Shown here: piece by piece, positions 1-9,477 of the stretch | How the letters are laid out: each line of letters begins with the position of its first letter | How positions within the stretch are numbered: the stretch's first letter is position 1 | DNA from: Virgibacillus proomii | GTDB lineage: Bacteria; Bacillota; Bacilli; Bacillales; Amphibacillaceae | Length of the DNA: 64,000 nucleotides | NCBI RefSeq assembly: GCF_018916875.1 | Contig: NZ_JAHLNO010000013.1 | Coordinates: 1 to 64,000, forward strand | Direction: 5' to 3' | Made by a program: the position numbers and the translations under genes | Notes under the pieces: model-generated | What the model was told of the DNA's origin: nothing | What the model saw: the letters and a program-made list of their open reading frames with translations, nothing else | Databases searched by the model: none

Positions 1-190
1 AGAAGGAAAAGGTGCTTCTTAATAACGAAAACGTCGCTGCCACCTTAGTCTAATTGTAAATATATTCCAAATGGATGGAGCCACCTTTAGTTGGGCATTT
101 ACTTTTTTGGCTCTCTTGGCTAAATAATTAAAACAGAAAATTTAGATATTATTTATGCAACGCTAGTGTTTCCTATAGTATAAAATACAA

Positions 191-223
191 AAACACATAT
201 TCGTCCATGACGAATATGTGTTT
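191..223 (-). terminator. Perfect 14-bp hairpin, second terminator
   Basis: The arms AAACACATATTCGT and ACGAATATGTGTTT pair perfectly around a 5-nt loop. Read leftward, the hairpin is followed by a T-rich tract (TTGTATTTTAT). It lies just downstream of the terminator of the small peptide gene and may act as a back-up. The first 190 bases of the window hold no gene I can support, only a stray repeat-C-like tail near 168-185. Confidence 0.55.
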
Positions 224-239
224 GCAGAAAAAACAAAAA

Positions 240-282
240 AATACACTTGAAAAGTCACAGACAGATGTGACCCTAGTGTATT
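240..282 (-). terminator. Intrinsic terminator of the 30-aa peptide gene
   Basis: Read leftward, the outer arms AATACACT/AGTGTATT and inner arms GTCACA/TGTGAC form a hairpin followed by seven T residues. It overlaps the stop codon of the small ORF at 281-373, so it closes a very short stand-alone transcript. Confidence 0.75.
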
Positions 283-373
283 AACATGATAAGTCTATGT
301 TTAAAAAGATCCAGTTGAGGCCACACGAATAGCTATATTTAGTTGTTGTTTGAGCAATGTTCATTTTAACCAT
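281..373 (-). CDS. Small 30-aa peptide of unknown function
   Basis: This is a 30-residue ORF starting MVKMNIAQTTTK and ending NIDLSC, with Cys at positions 17 and 30 and an aromatic middle (YSYSCGLNWIF). Support comes from the surrounding signals: a GGAGGT ribosome site about 7 nt before the ATG, a near-perfect SigmaA promoter upstream (403-431), and a terminator overlapping the stop. No transmembrane run or signal peptide is clear. I do not recognise the family. It could be a secreted or modified peptide, a leader, or the coding part of a regulatory RNA. No neighbour suggests a function. Confidence 0.55.
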   Translation of the reverse strand: MVKMNIAQTTTKYSYSCGLNWIFLNIDLSC

Positions 374-402
374 GATAATGACCTCCTATTTTATTCTAAT
401 TT

Positions 403-431
403 ATTATAGATGGGAGAATGTAATAAGTCAA
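403..431 (-). promoter_or_regulatory. SigmaA-type promoter of the small peptide gene
   Basis: On the minus strand TTGACT (plus 426-431) and TATAAT (plus 403-408) are separated by exactly 17 bases. The ribosome site GGAGGT follows about 15 nt after the -10 box. Confidence 0.75.
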
Positions 432-606
432 TAAATTTTTCACATATTTCTAAATTTATTTTCACCTTTTTGGATGGCAGAAAAATGTTGTTTGGCTTCT
501 GTTCAAAGATACAAACATACCCTTTAATTGCTTCAACATAAAGACAAACTTTACATCAATTAGATAGCGGATAAATTAGAAATATTCCTCACATACTAAA
601 TAAAAA

Positions 607-791
607 ATAAAGTGAAACTTCATTCAGTAGGAGTTTTCTTCCATCTCCTACTGAATGTTAGTACTGCAAGGGTATGACCTAAGGTCCTTGAACGAATCGG
701 GCATTTAGGTGCCGTTTTCTCCCACTTACTCTTTTGTACCAACTCAGGATCTTATAGTGGGAGTCTTACGGCACCTTATATGCGGGATAAA
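607..791 (+). repeat. ATAAA element, copy 1 (with 28-nt module)
   Basis: The element proper is 612-786 (175 bp), flanked by ATAAA at 607-611 and 787-791. It starts GTGAAACTTCATTCAG, has a first hairpin with arms CATTCAGTAGGAG/CTCCTACTGAATG, an extra small hairpin module (AAGGG...CCTT), then a long second hairpin whose outer arms are AGGTGCCGT/ACGGCACCT. It lies in the 600-bp space before the broken gerA operon. The rest of 432-998 is AT-rich and shows nothing else I can name. Confidence 0.85.
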
Positions 792-998
792 GTTCTCAGG
801 CCTAGTTCTTTAATGTATTCACTACCAAATTTGACTGAATTCCCTCAAGGGAAAAATGCTAGTTTTCATTATATTTATTCATGCTTTTGAACTTTTATTG
901 GAAATTTTTCTAAGAAATCATTTCCCTATACTAAATCGATACACTTAACAGTTTTTATCAATATATTTAGTGGAAGGTGTGAAAATAAGGAGGTAGTT

Positions 999-2058
999 AT
1001 GGGAAGAACAATAACAAAAAACCGTAAAACAACTATTTTCCCAACAAAACTCACACAATTGGAAACGCGATTAAAAAAAGATTTACTAATAACCGTGATT
1101 TCTAGCATATATAAGTTCGATTGCCAACCAAGACGATATTAATACGTTGCGGTAGCGCTTAAAGGATTTAGAAGTGGATTCCGTAGAGGATAGTTCTTTA
1201 TTAATTCAATTGATTGAAGATCACTCACTAAGCATATTCCCACAATTTTACGAAACGGAATTACCGGATCGCTTTTCGTATTCAATCTGCAAAGGACGTA
1301 TAGGTGTACTCGTCGATAATAGTCCTACGGGAATTGTTGCTCCTACTTCGTTATTCAGTTTTTTTGAGTCAACAGAAGATTTATATATGCGCTGGAATAT
1401 TGGTTCTTTTTTTCGGATGTTGCGATTTTTAGCGATGTTAATATCTGTTTTCTTAACACCTTTCTATGTTGCAGTTGTCACCTATCACTATGAAATCATT
1501 CCTACACCATTACTTATTTCCCTCGGCCAATCGAGGGCAAATGTTCCATTTCCTCCAATTTTTGAAGCGATTCTGTTAGAATTGTTGATCGAATTATTAC
1601 GAGAGGCTGGAGCACGATTACCTACAAAGGTTGGACAAACAATGGGAATTGTTGGTGGTATAGTTGTTGGTACAGCAGCAGTACAAGCAGGTTTAACGAG
1701 TAATATTTTAATTATCTTTATTACCTTAAGCGCCCTTGCGTCACTTACTGTGCCTAGTTATTTAATGGGAACTACCATTCGCATTCTCCGCTTTCCAATG
1801 ATTTTATTAGCTGGATTATTAGGAATTATTGGAATCATGCTTGGTTCCTGCTTTATTATCATTCACTTACTGAAATTAACGTCACTAGGGAGGCCATATC
1901 TGACTCCAATTTATCCATTTAATTGGCAAGATTTAAATAAAACACTCTTTCGCTTTCCGCACCATATGGATTCCAAACGGTCTATCTCCTCCCGCTTAAA
2001 AGATCTTTATCGATTTAGTAAAGAGAAAGTTAAAAAGAAAAAAGATATTGACGAGTAG
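999..2058 (+). pseudogene. Spore germination receptor A subunit (GerA family), broken
   Basis: GerA-family subunits sit in the inner spore membrane and help sense germinants. A start at 999 after AAGGAGG gives about 36 residues (MGRTITKNRK...). The downstream part, from SSIANQDDINTLR, is the later half of the soluble domain followed by membrane segments (RFLAMLISVFLTPFY, MGIVGGIVVGTAAVQ). Between them most of the N-terminal soluble domain (roughly 150 residues by family length) is missing, and an in-frame TAG lies at about 1132, just before RLKDLEVDSVEDSS. The C-terminal 294 residues are intact to the stop at 2058. It is the first gene of a gerA-gerB-gerC run whose members are all damaged. 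Confidence 0.85.
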
Positions 2059-2066
2059 GTGTGTGT

Positions 2067-3190
2067 ATGAACGTTAATCTAAATATTAAACCGAACCAGC
2101 AAATTAGATCTTTCTATTTGTTTTTTATCATCGCATCGATCCAAATTGGTGTAGGAATTATGGGAGTTCCGAGACTTATATATGAAGAAGCAGGAAGAGA
2201 TGCTTGGCTATCTGTACTAATCGCTTTTTGTTATATAAGTCTCTTACTTGCCGTTATGCTCTTAATTTTAAAGCAATATAACAATGCGGATATATTCAGC
2301 ATTCAAACGGATATATTTGGTACGTTTATTGGAAAACTATTAGGTACGTTTTACATCGTTTATTTTATGTTTAATCTATTTACCGTCCTTATTACGTATG
2401 TCGAAGTACTAACCATTTTTATCTTCCCGGAATTAAACAAAACCGTCATGTCCTTATTAATAATAAGCTTGGCCATTTATACTGTGCTTGGCGGCATAAG
2501 AGTTATTGTTGGTGTTTGCTTTCTTTTTTTTATTTTCTCTCATTGGCTCGTCGTTCTGTTAATTGAACCAATTATGGATATTGATTGGACGCATTTTCAG
2601 CCTATGTTTCAGGCTTCATTCACTGAATTATTAAAAGGCGCTAAGCAAACTTCTTATACTCTTACCGGGACGGAACTGTTATTTTTGCTTTACCCCTTTA
2701 TTCAATCTAAGAAAACTGTAAAAATTCCTTTATTTCTTGGCATTATATTCTCCTGCTTAACAATTTTAATTGCCACCGTACTTGTCATCGGTTATTTTAC
2801 GCCAGAGGGAATCGGTGCCCGTGAATGGTCTGTACTTGGCCTCTTTAAAAGTCAATCCTTTTCCTTTTTAGAGCGTTTTGACTATATTGTTGTAGCTGAG
2901 TGGATGATGGTTTCATTGCCAAATATGGTGCTCTTTTGCTGGGCTGCAACCTATGGATTAAAGCGGTTATATCACATTCCACAAAAAAATCACTTTATAT
3001 TTTAGGCGCAGTTACGGTAATTACCAGTATATTTACAAATGAACATTTTATTATCCAATCAATAATAAATATAACTGCCCAGATGGGGATATGGATTGTC
3101 TATGTCTATCCATTTATTTTATTGCCTTTCGTATTATTGAAAAGAAAACTGAAAAGGCGTAGAAAGGTTGTGGATAAGAATGAAAAATAG
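2067..3190 (+). pseudogene. Germination receptor B subunit (GerAB, APC-type permease), frameshifted
   Basis: GerB subunits are amino-acid-permease-like membrane proteins of the receptor. The frame from ATG 2067 (GTG 2061 is also possible) encodes hydrophobic segments typical of the family (FYLFFIIASIQIGVGIMGVP) and runs to a premature stop at 3005. A run of seven A residues near 2985 shifts the frame. Adding one A would continue into IPQKKSLYILGAVTVI and on to the stop at 3190, for a total near 375 residues, the usual size. It begins 9 bp after gerA. A sequencing error is possible, but the neighbours are broken too. Confidence 0.8.
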
Positions 3191-4324
3191 GTCTCTCTTT
3201 AGCTTCATACCATTATTATTTTTACATCTGCTTGCGTTGAACCAAAACAGATAGAGCAATTAGCTATTATTAATGCTCGCGGAGTTGATCAATTAAAACA
3301 AACAGGTGAAGAATTAATCGAAACAACGCTGGTTATCTTTCAATTTGATACGCAAACAAATGATATTACCGAAATTGCTACAGGAACCGGGAAAACTATT
3401 AAAGAAGCTAGACATAATGCTGACTCGAAGACAAGCTTTACACTTTCACCCGGACAAATTCGCCTGGAATTATACGGCATGGATACGGCAAAATCGGGCA
3501 TTAATTCTTATTTAAATACCTTACATCGTGATGCTCGAACGACCGACAGAGTGATGCTGGCAATTACAGATAAAACTGCTAAAGAGGTTCTTACCGCTGG
3601 ACAAGAAGCAACGAATATCAATGTTGGATTATTTATCAATGGTTTGATTAAGCAAAAAATCACAAATGACATGATACCAAAAGCCGAGCTAAATGATTTC
3701 ACCCATGCTTTTTATGAAAAGGGAAGAGATCCTGTTTTGCCTTTTATTACTACGGATGATGGGGTTCATGCTTTAACGGGAGTAGCCCTATTTAAAGGGG
3801 ATACTTTTGTAGGTAAATTATCATTAAGGCAAGCATTATATATTAATCTAATACTAAAAAAAATCAAAGCACCTTCATTTAATTTAGGGGTGCCGACAGA
3901 ACCATTGAAAAAATATATTCAAGAAGAGTTATCAGAAAATGAAAATGAGGATATTTATCTCAATGGTCAAATCCTTACCGGTAAAGACAGGACTACATTA
4001 CTGGATAAAGAACAACTAACTTTTCAAACGGATATTACCATTGAAATGAATATTCTTGAATTATCTAAAGAGTTAGAGTTAGAAAATAAGAAAGTCGTTG
4101 AAAAACTGGAAGAAGAAATCGGAAACCAGATGGAAAAGGAATATGCAAAATTATTAGAAACAACACAGGAAATGGGTGCAGATCCTTTTGGTTACGGCGA
4201 AATATATCGAATTCATAAGAAAAACGGCAAACTTAAAAAAGGAGAATGGTATAAGCTCTATCCAGATATAAAAGTAAAGTTTAATGCCAATATAAAAATT
4301 GTTGAATATGGTGATATTCGCTAA
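3180..4324 (+). pseudogene. Germination receptor C subunit (GerAC lipoprotein), frameshifted in signal peptide
   Basis: GerC subunits are lipoproteins anchored by an N-terminal Cys. ATG 3180 starts a signal-like stretch (MKNRSLFSFIPLLF) that overlaps the end of gerB, but that frame stops at about 3254. The rest of the protein, including the lipobox TSAC and then VEPKQIEQLAIINARGVDQL, lies in another frame that is open to 4324. One inserted base or two deleted bases near 3212-3220 joins them. The long C-terminal part (LSKELELENKKVVEKLEEEI) matches the helical end of the family. An internal ATG at 3479 is very unlikely to give a working lipoprotein. Confidence 0.8.
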
Positions 4325-4535
4325 ATAACTTCTCCCCCAATCCTTTTGTAGTGATATTGAAAAAAGGGATAAAAAGACACGAAAAGATGGAAGCTACGAA
4401 CTATCAAACTGTAGTATGACAGAACCGTCAAAAACAAGTTGACAAGACAATACGATGATTCCCTTCATGTAAATTGAATTTTTTTAAAAAGATACTCTAT
4501 CTTACTTGCATCCCTAATCAGAAATTGTTACGATA

Positions 4536-4560
4536 AAATAGTTCTATACGTGAACTATTT
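4536..4560. promoter_or_regulatory. Candidate MarR operator (9-bp inverted repeat)
   Basis: AAATAGTTC and GAACTATTT form a perfect inverted repeat with a 7-nt spacer, 36 bp before the marR start. A plausible promoter (TTGCAT, 17 nt, TACGAT) ends just before it. Position and symmetry fit autoregulation by the downstream MarR protein; this is inferred. Confidence 0.5.
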
Positions 4561-4595
4561 ATGAAGTGAACTAATACTACCTTGGGGGGAGGAAC

Positions 4596-5027
4596 ATGGA
4601 TCTTAAACAAATCATTGATCGTTATCAAACTGCTTATAACAAAATTAACCGCAGCTTTAATGCACTGCTCAAAGAGCGAAGCCATTCTGATATTACCAGT
4701 GATCAATATATCACTTTAGATCATATTTTAAGCCATCAGCCCTGTACCAGTACTGAAATAGCGGCTACATTCGGAATTGGTAAAAGTGCTGTATCTGCAC
4801 AAATTCATCGTTTATTCATAAAAGGATTAATTGCAAAAGTACCAGATAAAAATGATCGTCGAATTGTATATTTATATATAACGGAACAGGGTAAACAATT
4901 AGTAGAATATACCGAAGTAGAGATACAAAAAGAGCTGGCAAACTACTTATCTCATTTTAACGATGATGAAATCTACTCATTTATTCAATTATTAGAGAAA
5001 TTAGCTTCGTTAATGGAGAAAAAATAG
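4596..5027 (+). CDS. MarR-family transcriptional regulator
   Basis: The 143-residue product fits the MarR family in size. A winged helix lies in the middle: the recognition region is STEIAATFGIGKSAVSAQIHRL and the wing is KVPDKNDRRIVYLYIT, the usual DxRxxxxxLT pattern, with N- and C-terminal helices for dimerisation. The start at 4596 follows GGGGGGAGG. It is followed by an MMPL exporter 46 bp downstream on the same strand, and an inverted repeat overlaps its promoter. The likely role is a ligand-responsive repressor of itself and the exporter; the ligand cannot be read from sequence. Confidence 0.9.
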   Translation: MDLKQIIDRYQTAYNKINRSFNALLKERSHSDITSDQYITLDHILSHQPCTSTEIAATFGIGKSAVSAQIHRLFIKGLIAKVPDKNDRRIVYLYITEQGKQLVEYTEVEIQKELANYLSHFNDDEIYSFIQLLEKLASLMEKK

Positions 5028-5073
5028 GTATGATGCTTTTCTAATGAGCATCATCAAAGAAAGGATGTTCTAC

Positions 5074-8000
5074 ATGAAACAGATCATTAAGCTCCGTTGG
5101 TACATAGCAGCTCTATGGCTTATCGCAGCAACGGCACTTTTTTTTCTAGCGCCTAGTTTACAGGAGCTTGTTCGAGAAAAGGGACAAATTACGGTTCCTG
5201 AAGGTGCTCCTTCAGAAAAAGCTCAAGAATTACTTGATGCTATGTCACCAGAGGCCGAAGATGCTACAAGTGGTGTCCTTGTCTTTCATGAAGAAGATGG
5301 ATTGACAAAAGATGATCGTAAAGCCATTGAAAAAGGGATCTCTACCTTAAAAGAAAACAAAGAAGAGCTTGGGGTATCAGATATACTTGACTTTAGAGAA
5401 GACCCAGCAATTAAAGACCAGACAGTATCCAAAGATGGTACAACAATCCTTGTACCTTTTCAAGTATCATTAGAGGATCAAAAAATTTTAGAATCAAGAA
5501 CAAAAATATTAAATGCTGTTGACGACATTCAAGTAGATCACCACTTAACAGGGGAACAATATATTGAACAAGATATTATTAAAAACTCTGAAGAAGGGTT
5601 GAAAAAGACAGAAATTATAACCGTTGCGTTAATTTTAATTATTTTATTTGTCGTATTTAAATCTTTAGTAGCCCCATTTATCCCGCTCTTAACAATAGGG
5701 ATCAGCTATTTAGCAGCACAAGGAATTGTAGCCATTCTTGCCGATACAGTTGGCTTTCCTCTCTCTACCTTTACACAAATATTTATGGTTGCTGTCATGT
5801 TTGGTATTGGTACAGATTACTGTATTTTATTAATTAGTAGATTTAAAGAAGAAATTCAGCATCAAGATTCGATTAAAGAAGCTGTTGTAAAGACATATAA
5901 ATCTGGTGGAAAAACCATATTATTTGCTGGCTTAGCCGTATTAATTGGTTTCTCTACGATTGGTTTATCTACTTTTTCTCTCTATCAATCTGCTGTAGCA
6001 GTCGCAATTGGGGTAGCAGTTGTATTATTAGCATTAGCAACCTTAGTACCTTTTTTCTTAGTCGTTTTAGGAAAAAAATTATTTTGGCCATTTGATAAAA
6101 ATGTAGAACATAAAGAAAGTAAACTGTGGAAAATGGCAGGTAATTTTTCCTGGACCAGACCATTACTATCCCTGCTCATTGTAGCAATTATAACCGCTCC
6201 GTTCCTCATTACCTATAATGGTGATAAATCTTATGATTCGTTAGATGAGATGGGGGACAATTACGGTTCAAAAATTGCCTTTAACTGGATAGCTGACAGC
6301 TTCGGTCCAAGTCAAACAATGCCATTAACGGTTGTCTATCAGCTTGACGATGAAAAGATTGATACAACTGAGGACTTTCAAACCATCGCTATGCTCACAG
6401 AGGAACTCGCAAAGCAAGATGAGGTTGATCAAGTTCGAAGCGCGACAAGGCCAGCTGGAAATGTCATTCCAGAGTTTCTCGTCGATGAGCAAACAAGTCA
6501 GCTTGCAAATGGCATTGGCAAAAGTACAGATGGTATCCAAGAAATTGAAAAAGGTTTACGTGACGCGGCATCAGAAATAAAGAATGCATCCCCTCAGCTT
6601 GAGGAAGCCCAATCTGGTGTTGACCAGTTATTAGAAGGAACCTCAACTGCTGAAAATGGTGTAGGAGAACTTAGCAGTGCTCTAACAGAAATTCAAAAAG
6701 GGATTGAATCCGGATCAAAAGGCACAGGTGAAATTCGCCAGAACCTGCAAATGATAAAAGATAATTTAGATGAAACAATTGCTGCAAATAAACAGCTTCT
6801 TAAAGGATATCAAGCAATTGCTGACGGCCTAAAAGGATTTGGCTCTGGAAAAGTCAATACGGAACAATTAAACACCATGATAAATACATTAAAAGATTCG
6901 AAACAACGCATATCCACGATGCATCAAATAGCGATTGAAGCAAATCCTGAACTACAAACAAATATGAAATATATGGAAAGCCATCAACGAGCATTAGGAC
7001 AAATTGACGGGATCATCAACGGCGTTAATGATATGAAAACAAATCTAAACCAATTATCTCAAGCACAGAATCAACTTAAGCAACAAGTGATTACACCTTT
7101 AAATCAACTTAACGAAGGATTTCAGCAATCCATTTCGGGTCAAGAGCAATTATCCAAAGGAATTGGGGAACTTTTGATTGGTATTGATCAATTACAAACC
7201 GGATTAAATCAAGCTGCCGACGGACAGAACCAAGTGAACAGTAATATTCCTTCATTACAACAAGGATTGTCACAGCTTTATGGCGGACAGAAACAGCTAA
7301 AAACGGCATTTAGTGATATAGAAGGACAACTTGATAAATTAGCTGGTGGATTAACAGAAGCGTCAAATGGTTTACAGGAAATTGATAAGGGCTTATCAGA
7401 AGTAAAAAACTATCTCGGAGAAATCAAGACAAAAGATAGTAATCCGATCGTCGTGATTCCAGATCAAGCATTAGAAAACGAAGATTTTATGGAAGGAGCT
7501 AATCAATATCTTTCCGAAGATAAATCGATCGTAAAATTTGAAGTACTTATTGAACAAAGTCCGTATTCCACAGAAGCCATTCAAATGGTAGATAAAGTGA
7601 AACAAGTTGCAGATGATGCTGCAACTAATACGATCTTTGCCGATAGTGAACCATACATCGGCGGCGTTAGCAGCACAAATAATGACCTGCAGAATATATC
7701 TAATGAGGACTATTCTAGAACGGTTATCATTATGCTAAGTGGACTGTTTATCATGCTGATCTTTTTACTACGTTCCTTTGTTATGCCAATCTACTTGATT
7801 GGATCACTCATCTTAACTTATGTAACATCGATGGGAGTAGCTGAACTTATTTTCACACAATTATTTGGCTATGACGGATTAACTTGGGCAATTCCTTTCT
7901 TTGCTTTTGTTATGTTGATGGCTTTAGGTATCGACTACAGTATCTTTTTAATGGATCGCTTTAATGAGTATAAAGAAGTACCCGTAAAAGAAGCACTGAT

Positions 8001-8241
8001 TCACTCGATGAAAAACATGGGTACGGTTGTTATATCGGCAGCCATTATACTTGGCGGAACCTTTGGTGCTATGCTTCCATCTGGCGTACTATCGTTATTA
8101 CAGATTGCAACGGTCGTGTTGACAGGGTTATTCCTATATGCATTTATCGTTTTACCATTATTTATCCCAGTCATGGTAAGACTATTTGGTAAAAACAACT
8201 GGTGGCCATTTAAACATCATGCAGAGCAAAAAAGGGAATAA
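5074..8241 (+). CDS. MMPL/RND-family exporter (YdfJ/YdgH type)
   Basis: This large membrane protein of about 1055 residues has the MMPL layout: an N-terminal membrane segment, an external domain, a first membrane bundle (ITVALILIILFVVF onward, with the conserved GIGTDYCILLISRF), a long external helical region rich in Gln/Leu heptads, and a second bundle with the matching ALGIDYSIFLMDRF. The two GxxxDY motifs are expected for proton-coupled transport. I chose ATG 5074 (MKQIIKLRWY) because AAAGG sits 9 nt upstream; ATG 5044 has no comparable site. It probably forms an operon with marR. The exported compound is unknown. Confidence 0.9.
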   Translation: MKQIIKLRWYIAALWLIAATALFFLAPSLQELVREKGQITVPEGAPSEKAQELLDAMSPEAEDATSGVLVFHEEDGLTKDDRKAIEKGISTLKENKEELGVSDILDFREDPAIKDQTVSKDGTTILVPFQVSLEDQKILESRTKILNAVDDIQVDHHLTGEQYIEQDIIKNSEEGLKKTEIITVALILIILFVVFKSLVAPFIPLLTIGISYLAAQGIVAILADTVGFPLSTFTQIFMVAVMFGIGTDYCILLISRFKEEIQHQDSIKEAVVKTYKSGGKTILFAGLAVLIGFSTIGLSTFSLYQSAVAVAIGVAVVLLALATLVPFFLVVLGKKLFWPFDKNVEHKESKLWKMAGNFSWTRPLLSLLIVAIITAPFLITYNGDKSYDSLDEMGDNYGSKIAFNWIADSFGPSQTMPLTVVYQLDDEKIDTTEDFQTIAMLTEELAKQDEVDQVRSATRPAGNVIPEFLVDEQTSQLANGIGKSTDGIQEIEKGLRDAASEIKNASPQLEEAQSGVDQLLEGTSTAENGVGELSSALTEIQKGIESGSKGTGEIRQNLQMIKDNLDETIAANKQLLKGYQAIADGLKGFGSGKVNTEQLNTMINTLKDSKQRISTMHQIAIEANPELQTNMKYMESHQRALGQIDGIINGVNDMKTNLNQLSQAQNQLKQQVITPLNQLNEGFQQSISGQEQLSKGIGELLIGIDQLQTGLNQAADGQNQVNSNIPSLQQGLSQLYGGQKQLKTAFSDIEGQLDKLAGGLTEASNGLQEIDKGLSEVKNYLGEIKTKDSNPIVVIPDQALENEDFMEGANQYLSEDKSIVKFEVLIEQSPYSTEAIQMVDKVKQVADDAATNTIFADSEPYIGGVSSTNNDLQNISNEDYSRTVIIMLSGLFIMLIFLLRSFVMPIYLIGSLILTYVTSMGVAELIFTQLFGYDGLTWAIPFFAFVMLMALGIDYSIFLMDRFNEYKEVPVKEALIHSMKNMGTVVISAAIILGGTFGAMLPSGVLSLLQIATVVLTGLFLYAFIVLPLFIPVMVRLFGKNNWWPFKHHAEQKRE

Positions 8242-8261
8242 CGCAAAAAGAAAAAGGAAAA

Positions 8262-8286
8262 AGCGGCTGCCAAAAGGCTAGCCGCT
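8262..8286 (-). terminator. Terminator after murG, possibly bidirectional
   Basis: AGCGGCT and AGCCGCT pair, with extra GCC/GGC pairs inside. Read leftward the hairpin is followed by TTTTTCCTTTTTC, so it most clearly ends murG. It also lies 20 bp after the MMPL gene and may serve both. Confidence 0.7.
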
Positions 8287-8296
8287 CTTCAATTCC

Positions 8297-9370
8297 TTAT
8301 TTCTTTTGTGTTTGCTTAATAATATTAATTACATGTTCCTTTGCTCTTTCCGTTTTATGCTGTTTCATCATATCAATCATTATTGGGGCATATTCGCGCA
8401 AGTGGGCTAACTCCTTCATTAATGACTCCGCGGTTAATGCTTCTTCCTCCAGCACTCTAGCATAGCGCTTTTTAGCAAACGATTTCGCATTAAGAATTTG
8501 ATCTCCTCGACTTGCCTGAAGTGACAATGGAATAAGTAGCATTGGTTTTTGTAAAGCCAAAAATTCAAAAATAGCATTTGCACCCGCTCGTGAAAGAACA
8601 TAATCGCTAGCTGCAAAAATATGCTTCAGTTCTTTATGAATGTATTCAAACTGTACATACCCCTCCTGTTTAATTGTAGGATCTACTTTATCTGTCCCGC
8701 AAATATGAATAATTTGAAAGGTAGAAAGTAGCTGGGGCAGGCTTTCCCTTACGGTTTCATTGATCTTCTGTGAACCTCCACTGCCTCCCATCACTAATAA
8801 AACCGGTTTTTCCTTATTTAACCCTGCTATTGCTAGCCCTTCCTCTCTATTTCCTTGAAACAGCTCGTCACGAACTACTGCACCAACATATTCGCTTTTT
8901 TTCGCTGGAAGATAATCCATTGTTTCCGGAAATGTTGCTAACACTTTTTTGGCAAAAGGAGTGGCAATTTTATTCGCAAGACCTGGAGTATAGTCTGATT
9001 CATGTATAACCGCTGGTACGCCAGTTAATTTCGATGCTAATAGAACAGGAACCGATACAAACCCGCCCTTAGAAAAAATAACACTTGGTTTCGTGTTTCT
9101 AATAATACGAGCTGCCTGAAAAGTCCCCTTTATTACTTTAAACGGATCCTTCAAATTCTCAATCGATGCATAACGACGTAATTTTCCTGTTGAGATCGGA
9201 TGATATGTGACACCGTCCAGTTCTTCAATCAACCTACGCTCAATTCCATTTTTAGAGCCAATATATTCAATTTGCCATCCATGCTGTTGATAGTAAGGAA
9301 TTAATGCTAGATTAACAATCACATGTCCCGCTGTACCACCGCCGGTAAATAAAATACATTTATGATTCAT
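8297..9370 (-). CDS. murG: UDP-GlcNAc:lipid I GlcNAc transferase MurG
   Basis: MurG adds GlcNAc to lipid I to make lipid II at the inner face of the membrane during peptidoglycan synthesis. The 357-residue product has the N-terminal glycine-rich loop with catalytic His ([16 protein letters not shown]), the [20 protein letters not shown] region, and the C-terminal donor-binding segment ([14 protein letters not shown], then [22 protein letters not shown]). It stands alone here rather than in a division/cell-wall cluster, as in Bacillaceae that carry an extra murG copy, so it may be a second paralogue. The divergent MATE gene shares its upstream region. Confidence 0.93.
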   Translation of the reverse strand: MNHKCILFTGGGTAGHVIVNLALIPYYQQHGWQIEYIGSKNGIERRLIEELDGVTYHPISTGKLRRYASIENLKDPFKVIKGTFQAARIIRNTKPSVIFSKGGFVSVPVLLASKLTGVPAVIHESDYTPGLANKIATPFAKKVLATFPETMDYLPAKKSEYVGAVVRDELFQGNREEGLAIAGLNKEKPVLLVMGGSGGSQKINETVRESLPQLLSTFQIIHICGTDKVDPTIKQEGYVQFEYIHKELKHIFAASDYVLSRAGANAIFEFLALQKPMLLIPLSLQASRGDQILNAKSFAKKRYARVLEEEALTAESLMKELAHLREYAPIMIDMMKQHKTERAKEHVINIIKQTQKK

Positions 9371-9477
9371 AACGTAAAACTTCCTTTCCTTTCAAACTCC
9401 TTTACAAAACGGTATAATATCTTTTATACTCCTCTTCTATCCTATTAAAAAATACAATAAAAAGGAAGAGAATTATT

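Noticed and set aside
926..1108. 60-codon minus-strand frame
   Set aside because: It is the antisense of the start of the gerA pseudogene.
4439..4480. TTGACA at 4439 as the marR promoter
   Set aside because: No acceptable -10 box lies 16-18 bp downstream; the TTGCAT/TACGAT pair nearer to the gene fits better.
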